From Verrucomicrobiaceae bacterium (lineage in GTDB: Bacteria > Verrucomicrobiota > Verrucomicrobiia > Verrucomicrobiales > Verrucomicrobiaceae): a stretch of DNA of 64,000 bases. Within the stretch, counting starts at the first letter, position 1; each line of letters opens with the position of its first letter. Below, in pieces: positions 9,866 to 18,277 of the stretch. Made by a program: the position numbers and the translations under genes. The notes beneath the pieces are model-generated. The model saw nothing but the letters and a program-made list of their open reading frames with translations, was not told where the DNA came from and searched no databases. The DNA lies in assembly GCA_016795485.1 (NCBI GenBank), contig JAEUHM010000054.1:248001-312000 (forward strand). Reading direction: 5' to 3'.

Positions 9866-9887
9866 GGCATGGGTCAGCAGTGGGCAG

Positions 9888-10367
9888 TTAGGGGTGCAGC
9901 CGTTTTCGCACCGCCTCGATCAAGGGCTCCCGGATATGGAAACCCGTCTGGACAAGTCGTCCCAGCGTTTCGTCGAAATCCAGCCAGCGGCGTTCAGCGG
10001 CCTCTGCTATGATGCCGAGCAGACCGGTCTTCTGTAGGCCCAACGCCTCTGCTACCTGGCGCCCGCGCTTCTCATCCAAAATCAAAAGGGAATCCCTCCG
10101 GTTCTCCCAGGCGAGGGTGATGGCTGCTGCCTCGCCAGGCCCCAGGCACAGCGTCTCCAAAAGGTTGTGATCTGGATCGGGCACGATGTGCAGCCACTCC
10201 GGTGGTGCGGCTATCCAGTCCCGCAAGCGTTGCGGTGCCCCTGCATGGCCGCTCTCACTGCGGACGGCCTCTGGGATGACGACCTGGCCAAACAACCTTG
10301 GCAGCAAGTCCAACAAGCCAATCTCCGCCAATGCGGAAAGGGCTGAGTTGTCAGAAACAACGATCAC
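9888..10367 (-). CDS. PIN-like toxin (DUF3368 family)
   Basis: 159 aa. It opens with the PIN-type pattern (IVVSDNSALSALAEIGLLDL, acidic residue Asp6) followed by VVIPEAV. Further acidic residues occur in the GPGEAAAITLA segment and in LLILDEKRGR, the usual layout of DUF3368 toxins, which are predicted Mg-dependent ribonucleases. The start codon overlaps the stop of the upstream UPF0175-type antitoxin by 4 bp (ATGA), the standard toxin-antitoxin arrangement. The pair sits between hsdS and hsdR. The family call is from motif pattern and context; RNase activity is inferred. Confidence 0.8.
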   Translation of the reverse strand: MIVVSDNSALSALAEIGLLDLLPRLFGQVVIPEAVRSESGHAGAPQRLRDWIAAPPEWLHIVPDPDHNLLETLCLGPGEAAAITLAWENRRDSLLILDEKRGRQVAEALGLQKTGLLGIIAEAAERRWLDFDETLGRLVQTGFHIREPLIEAVRKRLHP

Positions 10368-10627
10368 AGCCGCGCACTGCGCAAGGATTGAAGCGCGTCC
10401 ATATCCCCCATGACATCCTCCACGGAGTTGCTAGGCCATACCCGGTAGCGAGAGAGGACCTCCCGCGCCTCCCAGCAGGAGTCCAGCCGCAGGACCCGGC
10501 GGACCTGCTCTTCGGAAAGGCTGCCCGCCTCGTATGCCCTTGCCGCCAAAGCCTCCATGGCGATCTTAGCAGGGTCACCACAGGCAGCCACACTGAGTTC
10601 ATCTGGGATATCAAGGGTAATCAACAT
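10364..10627 (-). CDS. UPF0175-type antitoxin
   Basis: 87 aa from the ATG at 10627. The longer frame up to 10708 has no supporting features and would run close to the end of hsdS. The sequence starts MLITLDIPDELSV and has a helical region with ALAARAYEAGSLSEEQVRRV, typical of UPF0175 proteins, which pair with DUF3368 PIN toxins as DNA-binding antitoxins. The C-terminal part probably binds the toxin. It lies 73 bp downstream of hsdS and may have its own promoter in that gap or be read from the restriction operon. Confidence 0.8.
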   Translation of the reverse strand: MLITLDIPDELSVAACGDPAKIAMEALAARAYEAGSLSEEQVRRVLRLDSCWEAREVLSRYRVWPSNSVEDVMGDMDALQSLRSARL

Positions 10628-10700
10628 AAGGGAAGAATAACGGAGCGCGCTTGGCAGACAAGGGCAAACCACCGCGGACTGGATGGGCACACCACAGCCT

Positions 10701-11930
10701 TTACACAAACATCCGCTCCAGGCAGGCGGCTTTGAGCTGCTTGAGCTTTTGGAGTTGGAGCGCGTGCTGGGAGATCAACGAGTCCAGCGTGCGGAAGTAG
10801 TGGCCGATTTTTTGTTGCTCTTCCTTCTGTGGAGAAGCCAATGGAGTGCTCTTTCCGCTGCTAATCGTGTAAGTTCCTACCGTGCCGGTTCCCGCTGACT
10901 CCTTGATGTAGTTTTGAATCCTTTCGCCAACGAAGGAGTAAAATAAGAAGTCACCATCGAAAGCACCGTTGTTTTTGAACCAGATAATATTGCCGTCCTT
11001 GAAGTAAACTGGCTCGGTGTTGGTAATGAGATAAGGGACTCCGATAGTGCCAACGCCAGTGACCAACAAGTCTCCGAGTTCGACTTTCCCTGAGAGAAGA
11101 GAGTATGCGACATACTTTTCAGGGCTAATATACAGCACATCGGATGGCTTCTCGTTTTTGAAGGCTGAAACGATGTCGCGTGCTCGCAGGAATCTAACTC
11201 CTGAAGTTGTCCAGTCAGACTGGTGAATCCTTTTCACTGATCCGACTTCCATAACATCCCCCAGTTTCTTTTCGTGCCAGTCTCCTTTGAAGCCTTTGAA
11301 GCGGATTTCGGGGGTGGTGGTGCCGGGTTTCGGGAACATCTTTTGCAGCATCGCTTTTTTCAGCGTCACCAGCTTGTCATGCTTCCGCTGTTCCAGCTCA
11401 ATCAGCCGATCCACCTCCCGGAAATACCCGCCGATTTGGGTTTGTTCACGTTGACTCGGCAGATCGATTTTTGTCTCAAGAATGTTCCGGTTATAGAGAT
11501 GCGTGATCGTGCTCCCCTCAAGCCCTGACCATTTCACGATTGAGTAGAACTGCTTCAAGAAACTGTTAACAACGGCACCGTTGTGTTGCAGCCACACTAT
11601 GTTTGAATCTTGAAAATACTCGTCTTCACCGGTGTATTCCACGACTCTGCCGATGCTTCCAATTACGGAAAACAGAAGGTCCCCATTCTGAGGGAAGGGA
11701 AAGCGTGTTTTATAGGTTTGGAAGAGGCTGTTAGAGATGAATAACTTGGGGTCCCTCCCAAATGAACCAATCTTGAAAAATGGTACGTCACCGGTTTCAG
11801 AGGTTTGGTGCATGAAAATTCGCTTGGTGGTGGCAACCCGCCCAAGTTCTCCAAGCGTCTTCACTTCCCACTCCCCTTCAAACCCCTTGAAGCGGATCTT
11901 CGGCACCTTGCTTTGATTTGGCTCGGTCAT
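10701..11930 (-). CDS. hsdS: Type I restriction enzyme, S (specificity) subunit
   Basis: 409-aa DNA-recognition subunit with two target recognition domains separated by helical spacers. The two halves begin with nearly the same segment (KIRFKGFEGEW near residue 11 and EIRFKGFKGDW near residue 206), showing the internal pseudo-repeat typical of HsdS. The spacer helices carry LIELEQRKHDKLVTLKKAML and, at the C-terminus, LQLQKLKQLKAACLERMF. It starts 1 bp after the hsdM stop codon, so translation is coupled. The target sequence cannot be read from the protein alone. Confidence 0.95.
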   Translation of the reverse strand: MTEPNQSKVPKIRFKGFEGEWEVKTLGELGRVATTKRIFMHQTSETGDVPFFKIGSFGRDPKLFISNSLFQTYKTRFPFPQNGDLLFSVIGSIGRVVEYTGEDEYFQDSNIVWLQHNGAVVNSFLKQFYSIVKWSGLEGSTITHLYNRNILETKIDLPSQREQTQIGGYFREVDRLIELEQRKHDKLVTLKKAMLQKMFPKPGTTTPEIRFKGFKGDWHEKKLGDVMEVGSVKRIHQSDWTTSGVRFLRARDIVSAFKNEKPSDVLYISPEKYVAYSLLSGKVELGDLLVTGVGTIGVPYLITNTEPVYFKDGNIIWFKNNGAFDGDFLFYSFVGERIQNYIKESAGTGTVGTYTISSGKSTPLASPQKEEQQKIGHYFRTLDSLISQHALQLQKLKQLKAACLERMFV

Positions 11931-11931
11931 C

Positions 11932-14526
11932 TCAGTTCCCGGCGAGGAGGGTTTTCAGTTCGGCGAGGCCTTTGAGGTCGAACTCGTTGGCGTCGAGGTC
12001 GTCGATCATCGTGGCCAGGGTGGACTCGGTCTGTTGGATCTCACGGGCGTTGGCGGCGTAAGTTAGGCGATACTTCTCTGCAAGGTTCTCTACTTTCCGG
12101 GTAAAGTCGTCGATCCGTTGGGAGGCGAGCTCGAACAGCGAGCGAAGGAGCGGGCTGATCCATTTGGCACGGAGGAGTTCGTTCACTTGCTCGTCCTTGA
12201 GGCTTTCAATGGTGGCCTTGGTCTTCAGATGGAGGGCGACGGTTTCTTTTCGGATGGCTGTTCTCAGGTCCTTTTCCTCGCTTAACCACGCGGCGATCTG
12301 CATGACCTTGGCCGCGTAGGATTCGGGCTCGACCTGCTTCGACTTCTTTGCTGCTGCTTGCAGGGACTTGGCCGCCTTGGCTACTGCGGGAGCCTCAAAC
12401 CTGTCTCCGTCCTCGTTCAACAAGGCGTCTGAGGTGGCGCTCTCCTTCTCCTCCTCACTCAAGTTCTCCAAGGCCTCCTCCAGTGAAGCGGTGACCTCAC
12501 TCAAGCGTGTTTCCTTGTTCCTTAGCTCGGCGAGTTCTGCCTGATGATGGAACTGCTGAACGAGATCAAACGGGAGGATGCGGCCCTTCCAGCCGTCCTG
12601 TATCTCTACCTTTTCCCCCTTGCTCAACTTTTCGACCAGGTTGGGTTCAACCACTCGACACGCGGCAAAGCCTTCCGTCTGAATGATTTCCAAATCAGTG
12701 GCAGTGGGCTGCCAGTGGTCATCAAGCACTTGGTAAGCCTGATACTTGTCAATGAGCGGGACGTGAGCAAGTCTCGCAAAGAGTTCCCGGCTGATAAATG
12801 CCTCGTGCTGAGGAATATGGATGTTGAGCATGTTGTCTAACAGCTGCCTGATGAACCAAGGCTCCAAAGCTGAAACGACATCGCCAAATTGCCTTCTAAA
12901 CTTCACCACCTCAGGATGTTCAGCAATGGTGAGCGCTAGATCGTCCACCTTCTGCCCCAGGTAAGGGCTGCCATTTTCCGCAAACAAGGCGGAGCGCAGG
13001 CTGGGGAAGGCACTCCAAAAATCCGCCAGGGGCTCCAGCTCGCTAACGGGTATGCCGCCAAACATGGAGGCGTAGAGGTCCCACGTCTCAGCTGGCTCCG
13101 ATGAATCCACATAGCGGGGTATGTTGAGGTTGTAGTCATTCTCTTGCAGCTCCGTCTTGGGCACGAGGCGGCTGAAGCCGGGCACGGTGTCACGAGCAAT
13201 GACGGTGTCTGTGATCTTCTTGATGTCTGAAGCGCGGAGCTTGTTGTTCTTGCCCTCCTTGGCGAAGCCCTTGGAGGCATCCACGATGAGGACATCGCTA
13301 GCCGTGCGCCGCTGGCGGAGCACCAGGATGATGGTGGGGATGCCGGTGCCAAAGAAGATATTCGGCGGCAAGCCGATGATGGTCTCCAAGTGGTCGTTTT
13401 CGATGAGGTTCTTCCGAATCTCTCCCTCCTCTCCGCCACGGAAGAGAACGCCGTGAGGAAGGACGATGGCCATGATGCCGTGGGGCTTCAGGTGGTAAAG
13501 ATCATGGAGGAGAAAGGCAAAATCCGCCTTGGACTTGGGCGCGAGACCGAAACGTGAGAAGCGCGCGTCGTTCTCCTTATGCCTTGGCTCCCACTGCTGG
13601 GAGTAAGGGGGATTGGAGACAACGGCGTCAAGATACAGGGGTGTGTAGGTGTTGACGGGGTCCTGATCGTCAAACCAGGGCCAGTCGTCCTCCAGGGTAT
13701 CGGCATTCCGGGTGACGATGTTGGTGGGCAGGATGCCGCGCATGACGAGGTTCATGCGGGTGAGGTTGTAGGTGGGCTCCTTTAACTCCTGGGCGAAGTA
13801 TTTGATGTTGTCCTGGTTTGCCATGTGCTTGGCAATAGAGCGCCCGATGTTGAGAAGGAGGGAACCCGACCCGCTGGTGGAGTCATAAATCTGTATGGTC
13901 TCCCTGTTCCGCAAATGATGGGCGATGATCTCTGACATGAGCACGGAGACCTCATGCGGGGTATAAAACTCGCCCGCCTTCTTTCCGGCATTGGCCGCGA
14001 ACATGCCGATGAGATACTCATAAATGAAGCCGAGCACATCGTAGCCCTGGCGGCCATCCATGGGGATGTCCTTGATGAGATGCAGGAGGTCCCGTATAGC
14101 GTTGGTCTGCCGGGCGGCGGTATCGCCTAGCTTGCTCAAGCCAGTTTCCAACGTCTTGAAGATGCCCTCAAACAGGCGCTTGTGATTGGGGGAAATGAGG
14201 CGGTTAAAGGCGGAAAGGGCATCGCGGACATGGGCGACATCGAAGTCACTCTCTGGGGCTATCCAAGTGGAGAAGAGATGCGGGTAGGCAATGAAGTAGC
14301 CGAGGTTCGTTTTGAAGTGCTCAACGGTTTCCTTGTCGTCCTCCGTGAGGTCAGGGAGGTCTCCGTCTGCCAAGCCTTCCCGCCTAGCAAAGGCCACGAG
14401 CTTGTCAGAAAGGTATTTGTAGAAGATGAAGCCTAGAATGTAGTCCTTGTACTCATTGGCCTCGATCTTGGAGCGCATCTGGTTTGCGGAAGCCCAGATC
14501 TTTGCGGCGAGTTGCTGTTTGTTCAC
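11932..14526 (-). CDS. hsdM: Type I restriction enzyme, M (methyltransferase) subunit
   Basis: 864-aa N6-adenine methyltransferase with a GTG start. Residues about 1-150 form the HsdM N-terminal helical domain. The SAM-binding core includes GEFYTPHEV (about 185), the motif I region YDSTSGSGSLL (214-224) and catalytic NPPY (305-308). The protein is about 300 residues longer than classic 520-aa HsdM. The extension (about residues 540-864) is helical and charged, ending in coiled-coil-like segments. Long M subunits of this kind are known. It is the first gene of the hsdM-hsdS-antitoxin-toxin-hsdR operon, downstream of an AT-rich intergenic region. Confidence 0.95.
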   Translation of the reverse strand: MNKQQLAAKIWASANQMRSKIEANEYKDYILGFIFYKYLSDKLVAFARREGLADGDLPDLTEDDKETVEHFKTNLGYFIAYPHLFSTWIAPESDFDVAHVRDALSAFNRLISPNHKRLFEGIFKTLETGLSKLGDTAARQTNAIRDLLHLIKDIPMDGRQGYDVLGFIYEYLIGMFAANAGKKAGEFYTPHEVSVLMSEIIAHHLRNRETIQIYDSTSGSGSLLLNIGRSIAKHMANQDNIKYFAQELKEPTYNLTRMNLVMRGILPTNIVTRNADTLEDDWPWFDDQDPVNTYTPLYLDAVVSNPPYSQQWEPRHKENDARFSRFGLAPKSKADFAFLLHDLYHLKPHGIMAIVLPHGVLFRGGEEGEIRKNLIENDHLETIIGLPPNIFFGTGIPTIILVLRQRRTASDVLIVDASKGFAKEGKNNKLRASDIKKITDTVIARDTVPGFSRLVPKTELQENDYNLNIPRYVDSSEPAETWDLYASMFGGIPVSELEPLADFWSAFPSLRSALFAENGSPYLGQKVDDLALTIAEHPEVVKFRRQFGDVVSALEPWFIRQLLDNMLNIHIPQHEAFISRELFARLAHVPLIDKYQAYQVLDDHWQPTATDLEIIQTEGFAACRVVEPNLVEKLSKGEKVEIQDGWKGRILPFDLVQQFHHQAELAELRNKETRLSEVTASLEEALENLSEEEKESATSDALLNEDGDRFEAPAVAKAAKSLQAAAKKSKQVEPESYAAKVMQIAAWLSEEKDLRTAIRKETVALHLKTKATIESLKDEQVNELLRAKWISPLLRSLFELASQRIDDFTRKVENLAEKYRLTYAANAREIQQTESTLATMIDDLDANEFDLKGLAELKTLLAGN

Positions 14527-14945
14527 GTGGCGGGGATAAAGGGTTATGACCTACAGCTCAACCGGAGATAGCGAGATGGTGAAGGCGGATGAGCCGAGGC
14601 TCCTTGTTTAAGCACATCCGCTGAAATGTCGCCAGTTTTTGCTGGGGAGGCGCTTGGATTCCCTCTAGCTCATGGGTTCTGCGGCTCGCGGTGAGGGACT
14701 TAAAGGGGGTCCAAAGAGCGGAGGAGGAAGCGCTTCAGTAGGGGCCAATAGGGGAGGTTTAGCGACCTGTCTTTTCCATACCTATAATAATAAATAATAT
14801 ATTTGATAAATATTTGTTGACCGTATTTATATTATGATTATCATTACTAGATTCGCTGGAATAATCCTCCGGATGCTCTGCTGCTCGGTTCCCGATTACG
14901 TAGAGGCGTATCAGACATTAAGAACTCACTCCCATAAGCATCATT
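14527..14945. other. Intergenic region between hsdM and a plus-strand gene
   Basis: About 420 bp without a gene between divergent transcription units. The part from 14780 to 14850 is very AT-rich in a GC-rich window and is the most likely place for promoters in both directions. One plus-strand candidate is listed separately. No convincing operator repeat was seen for control of the restriction operon. Confidence 0.7.
14817..14844 (+). promoter_or_regulatory. Candidate sigma-70-type promoter
   Basis: TTGACC (14817-14822) and TATCAT (14839-14844) are separated by 16 bp within the AT-rich block. They would drive the gene starting at 14946 with a leader of about 95 nt. The call rests on hexamer similarity only, and the AT-rich setting raises the chance of a coincidental match. 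Confidence 0.35.
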
Positions 14946-15782
14946 ATGAAGATACTCAGTAAAAAGAAAAACAGCCCCAAGCGCTCTGCTGTGGCTGAAG
15001 CTCCTGCGGCCCTTCCGGTGGTCGTAACTCCCCACACGCCGCCCGTTTCTCCGCTGGCGGGCATCACCTCCCAACCCCGCTACGGCTCAGGCGTCCGCTA
15101 TGACTCCGGCGTCCAATACGCGGTGGGAGATGCTCCTCCGATCGTGCCTGGCAACGCCAAAGCCGTGCAAGACCTCTACAACCTCAATGACCCTGCGTTC
15201 ACTGCCTACACCGAGACACTCTTGGCCACTCTGAGCACGAGCGTCTACATCACCAACCCCAACCCAACCATCGCCGCCATGCAAACCGCCCTCACCTCCT
15301 TCTCGGAAGCCCGTGCTAACGCCAAATCCCTAATGGATGCGGCCAAAGAAGCCACCCAAGTGAAGGACCAGATGCGTGCGAACCTGGAAAACCTGCTGCG
15401 CGATCTGCAAAACTCCGTGCAAACGGCGAGCCAAGGCGATGCGGCGGTGATCCTGAGCGCAGGCATGGCCGTGAAGCGTCCACCCACCCGCGCCACGAAG
15501 CTTCCTTTCCCTACAGGACTGGCAGCGAATCCTGGTGATGTGACCGGTACGTTGGTCCTGACTTGGGAAGCTGTGGCTGGCAGCATGGGCTACCTCCTTC
15601 AGTGCGCCGAGGTCACCGACAACGTGCCTGGCCTATGGAGCACACTCAAGCGCACCAGCGCCCGCACCTACGTGCTGCCTGGCCTGACGGCTGGCAAGAC
15701 CTACGCCTTCCAAGCGGCAGCCCTGGGCGGTAAAGACGGCCAGAGCGACTGGTGCCCCTTCGTCACCCGCATCTGCGCGTAA
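14946..15782 (+). CDS. Fibronectin III-like hypothetical protein
   Basis: 278 aa, no signal peptide. A basic N-terminus is followed by a Pro/Val-rich, low-complexity stretch with the near-repeat YGSGVRYDSGVQYAVG (about residues 47-61), a helical middle (about 90-165) and a C-terminal fibronectin type III-like domain (about 180-275, with LVLTWEAVAGSMGYLLQC). No enzyme motif was seen. The Fn3 strand resembles the one encoded at 5333-5869. The role is unknown; binding or scaffolding is the only cautious inference. Confidence 0.7.
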   Translation: MKILSKKKNSPKRSAVAEAPAALPVVVTPHTPPVSPLAGITSQPRYGSGVRYDSGVQYAVGDAPPIVPGNAKAVQDLYNLNDPAFTAYTETLLATLSTSVYITNPNPTIAAMQTALTSFSEARANAKSLMDAAKEATQVKDQMRANLENLLRDLQNSVQTASQGDAAVILSAGMAVKRPPTRATKLPFPTGLAANPGDVTGTLVLTWEAVAGSMGYLLQCAEVTDNVPGLWSTLKRTSARTYVLPGLTAGKTYAFQAAALGGKDGQSDWCPFVTRICA

Positions 15783-16148
15783 CGAGGGTCCCGCCTGTTG
15801 ACTGGGGTTTGCAGTTGTGGGGTAGATGCCAGACGACCAGACAGCAGATGTCAGACTGTTTGGACGGATGGAGCTGATGAGACTGATCGCTGATGTCTTT
15901 TCTAACTGCCGCCAACTGCAAACCGCCCCGTGATCTGCTAGTCCTCCCGGCCATCGTAGCGGTTTGCGGACAGGAGTGTCCGCGCTCCTTTCTTAGACAG
16001 CAGACAGTCAGACATCAGATGCCAGACCGGGCGGACATGAGTGTCCGCGCTCCACTGCTCAACAAGCGCTCAACCATAGCTCAACAACCGCAAGCCGCCC
16101 CCCCAACTACCGCAAACAACTGTAAACAACCGCCAACCACTGCAAACT
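15783..16148. repeat. Repeat-rich intergenic tract, right copy
   Basis: Gene-free stretch with two gcggaca-NNNN-tgtccgc palindromes (15966-15983 and 16031-16048), cagatgccagac/cagacatcagat direct repeats, and a tail of caaccgc/caactgc units running to the next start codon. An outer pair, ggtttgcagtt near 15806 and aactgcaaacc near 15913, could form a long stem. The orientation is opposite to the matching modules at 4315-4820. Confidence 0.8.
15995..16091. repeat. Composite dispersed repeat, right arm of inverted pair
   Basis: The reverse complement starts gcggttgttgagctatggtt, continues gagcgcttgttgagcagtgg and the palindrome gcggacactcatgtccgc, and ends in ctggcatctgatgtctga repeats. It is therefore the inverted partner of 4431-4527. 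Further matching inverted modules lie at 16446-16530: ttggcagcagaat at 16464-16476 is the exact reverse complement of attctgctgccaa at 4809-4821. Confidence 0.8.
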
Positions 16149-16430
16149 ATGCCTTACGACCCTTCTATTCCTCAGGACCATGCATTGATCGAGGCCGCGC
16201 CTTTGCGGGATCAATTTAACTCTTTGAAAGCGCTGGTGGATGATCGAGTGACGCCGGAGCAGATGATTGAGGCGCGGAATGATGCGATCTCGGCTGCCGA
16301 GGCGAGTAGCGCGCGTAATTGCAATCATGTGCTGCCACTGAGCATGAATGCTGACCCGGAATACAACGCGAACCAGATCCAGGAGATGATTTTGAAGCTG
16401 AATGAGCTGCTGAATGCGTTGCAGCGGTAG
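16149..16430 (+). CDS. Small hypothetical protein
   Basis: 93-aa soluble, mostly helical protein beginning MPYDPSIPQDHALIEAAPLR, with a long amphipathic helix in the middle and a leucine-rich C-terminus (QIQEMILKLNELLNALQR). No domain was recognised. It follows the inverted repeat tract and precedes another short repeat stretch, so it may belong to the accessory segment together with the Fn3-like gene upstream. Confidence 0.55.
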   Translation: MPYDPSIPQDHALIEAAPLRDQFNSLKALVDDRVTPEQMIEARNDAISAAEASSARNCNHVLPLSMNADPEYNANQIQEMILKLNELLNALQR

Positions 16431-16631
16431 GGCGGAGGAGTTGGAGACTTGGAGATGGGGAGTGTTGGCAGCAGAATGATGACAACAGAATGCGGTCTTT
16501 TTTAGATAGCAGATGCCAGACATCAGATGCCAGACGAGGCGGGCAGGAGTGCCGGGCCGATGATCTTTTGGGGCTGGCTTGCATTTTCTCTGCGGAACTG
16601 GGATGTTGGAGCGGAGTTTCAGTTGTTGTTT

Positions 16632-18272
16632 ATGATGAATCGTCTGTCGGCTCTTCCTTGGCTAAGTAGTGTGCTGCTGCTGGGTGTTTTGGCGGCGGGT
16701 GCTAGCTGGGCGGTGAATGCGTATCTGAAGCCGCCGGTGGCGGTGCCGGGGCTGGCGGTTGGGGCTGGGGATGAGTCGGTAACGGGGGCGGTGAGGGCTC
16801 TGGATGACTGTTTCCGCAAGGAGTGGCTGGCGCATGGGCTGACGCCTACAGTGCGGGCGGATGACCTGACGGTGCTGCGGCGGCTGTCCCTGGCGCTGAC
16901 GGGAAGTCTGCCTTCTCTCCAGGAGTTGCGGGAGTTTGACGCAGCGCGCCCGGCGGATGCTGCGGGGTGGTGGGCGGGTGTGCTGCTGAAGGATAGGCGG
17001 ACGAGTGACTACCTGGCGGAACGGCTGGCGAGGGTGTATGTGGGGACGGAGACCGGCCCGTTTTTGATTTATCGCCGCCGAAGGCTGGTGGAGTGGCTGA
17101 GCGATGCGTTGCTGAAGAATAGGCGCTACGATGAGGTGGTGCGCTCGCTGATAACGGCCAGTGGTGTGTGGACGACGGCTCCGGAGGTGAACTTTATCTC
17201 GGTGACGAATGAGAATAAGAAGGGGCCAGATGAGGAGAAGCTGGCAGCTAAGGTGAGCCGGGCGTTCCTGGGGGTGAGGATTGACTGCGTGCAGTGCCAT
17301 GATGGCAAACTGGGGAGCACTTGGACGCAGAAGGATTTCCACTCGCTGGCGGCGTGGTTTGGGCAGGCGGACTTTGCGTTCACGGGGCTGCGGGACAATG
17401 GGAAGATGAGCTACAAGCATCGGTTCCTGGGCCAGGCGGAGGTGGTGGTGGTGCCGCCGGGGGTGCCGTGGCGGGCTGAGCTGCTGCCGGCAAAGGGTGG
17501 CCCGAGGGAGAGGCTGGCGGCGTGGATCACGGCTAAGGAGAATGGGCCGTTCGCCAGGGCGATGGTGAATCGGGTGTGGGCGCTGCTGTTTAACCGTCCG
17601 CTGGTGAGCCCGGTGGATGATATGCCGGTGGATGGCCCGTTTCCTGAGGCGCTGGAGGTGCTGAGTGAGGACTTCAAGGCGCATGACTATGATTTGCACC
17701 GGCTGATACGGGTGATCACAAGCGCGGAGGTGTTCCGCCTGGGGAGTGCGTCTGGAGATGGGGCGCATCCGGTAACGGTGGAGGCGGAGAAGCACTGGGC
17801 GGCGTTCCCGGTGACGCGTCTGCGCCCTGAGCAGATGGCGGGGAGTGTGGTGCAGGCGGCATCGCTAACAACGATCGACGCGGAGACGCACGTGATCTTC
17901 CGCATCCGCAGGGATATAGAGGTGGCTAACTTTGTGAAGCGGTACGGGGATGCGGGGGAGGACAGCTTTGAGGACGGGGGCGGGACGATCCCGCAGCGGC
18001 TGCTGCTGATGAATGGGAACCTGACGACGGAGCACACGAAGAACAACCCGGTGCTGAATGCGAGTAGCCGGATAGCGATGCTGGCCCCGGATGACCGCGC
18101 GGCGGTGGAGGCGGCGTATTTGTCCATCCTGACGCGGAGGCCGAGCCCGGAGGAGGAGAAGCACTTCCTGGGGCTGCTGGCGGAGGGGAAAAACCAGAAG
18201 TCGCGCGCGAATGTGATGGCGGATATCTGCTGGACTTTGTTAAACGCCACGGAGTTCTCCTGGAACCATTGA
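16632..18272 (+). CDS. DUF1549/DUF1553 membrane-anchored protein
   Basis: 546 aa from the ATG at 16632 (a second ATG follows at 16635). Upstream codons overlap repeat sequence and do not look coding. One N-terminal membrane segment (about residues 9-30) acts as anchor or uncleaved signal. DUF1549 (about 70-260) carries a single heme-type motif CVQCH (219-223); DUF1553 fills the rest, with the usual MVNRVWALLFNRPLV segment. It lacks the separate N-terminal PSCyt1 domain seen in its relatives at 91-3639 and 30827-33898. It is followed immediately by the DUF1501 gene, the standard pairing for this family. Confidence 0.9.
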   Translation: MMNRLSALPWLSSVLLLGVLAAGASWAVNAYLKPPVAVPGLAVGAGDESVTGAVRALDDCFRKEWLAHGLTPTVRADDLTVLRRLSLALTGSLPSLQELREFDAARPADAAGWWAGVLLKDRRTSDYLAERLARVYVGTETGPFLIYRRRRLVEWLSDALLKNRRYDEVVRSLITASGVWTTAPEVNFISVTNENKKGPDEEKLAAKVSRAFLGVRIDCVQCHDGKLGSTWTQKDFHSLAAWFGQADFAFTGLRDNGKMSYKHRFLGQAEVVVVPPGVPWRAELLPAKGGPRERLAAWITAKENGPFARAMVNRVWALLFNRPLVSPVDDMPVDGPFPEALEVLSEDFKAHDYDLHRLIRVITSAEVFRLGSASGDGAHPVTVEAEKHWAAFPVTRLRPEQMAGSVVQAASLTTIDAETHVIFRIRRDIEVANFVKRYGDAGEDSFEDGGGTIPQRLLLMNGNLTTEHTKNNPVLNASSRIAMLAPDDRAAVEAAYLSILTRRPSPEEEKHFLGLLAEGKNQKSRANVMADICWTLLNATEFSWNH

Positions 18273-18277
18273 ATGCT

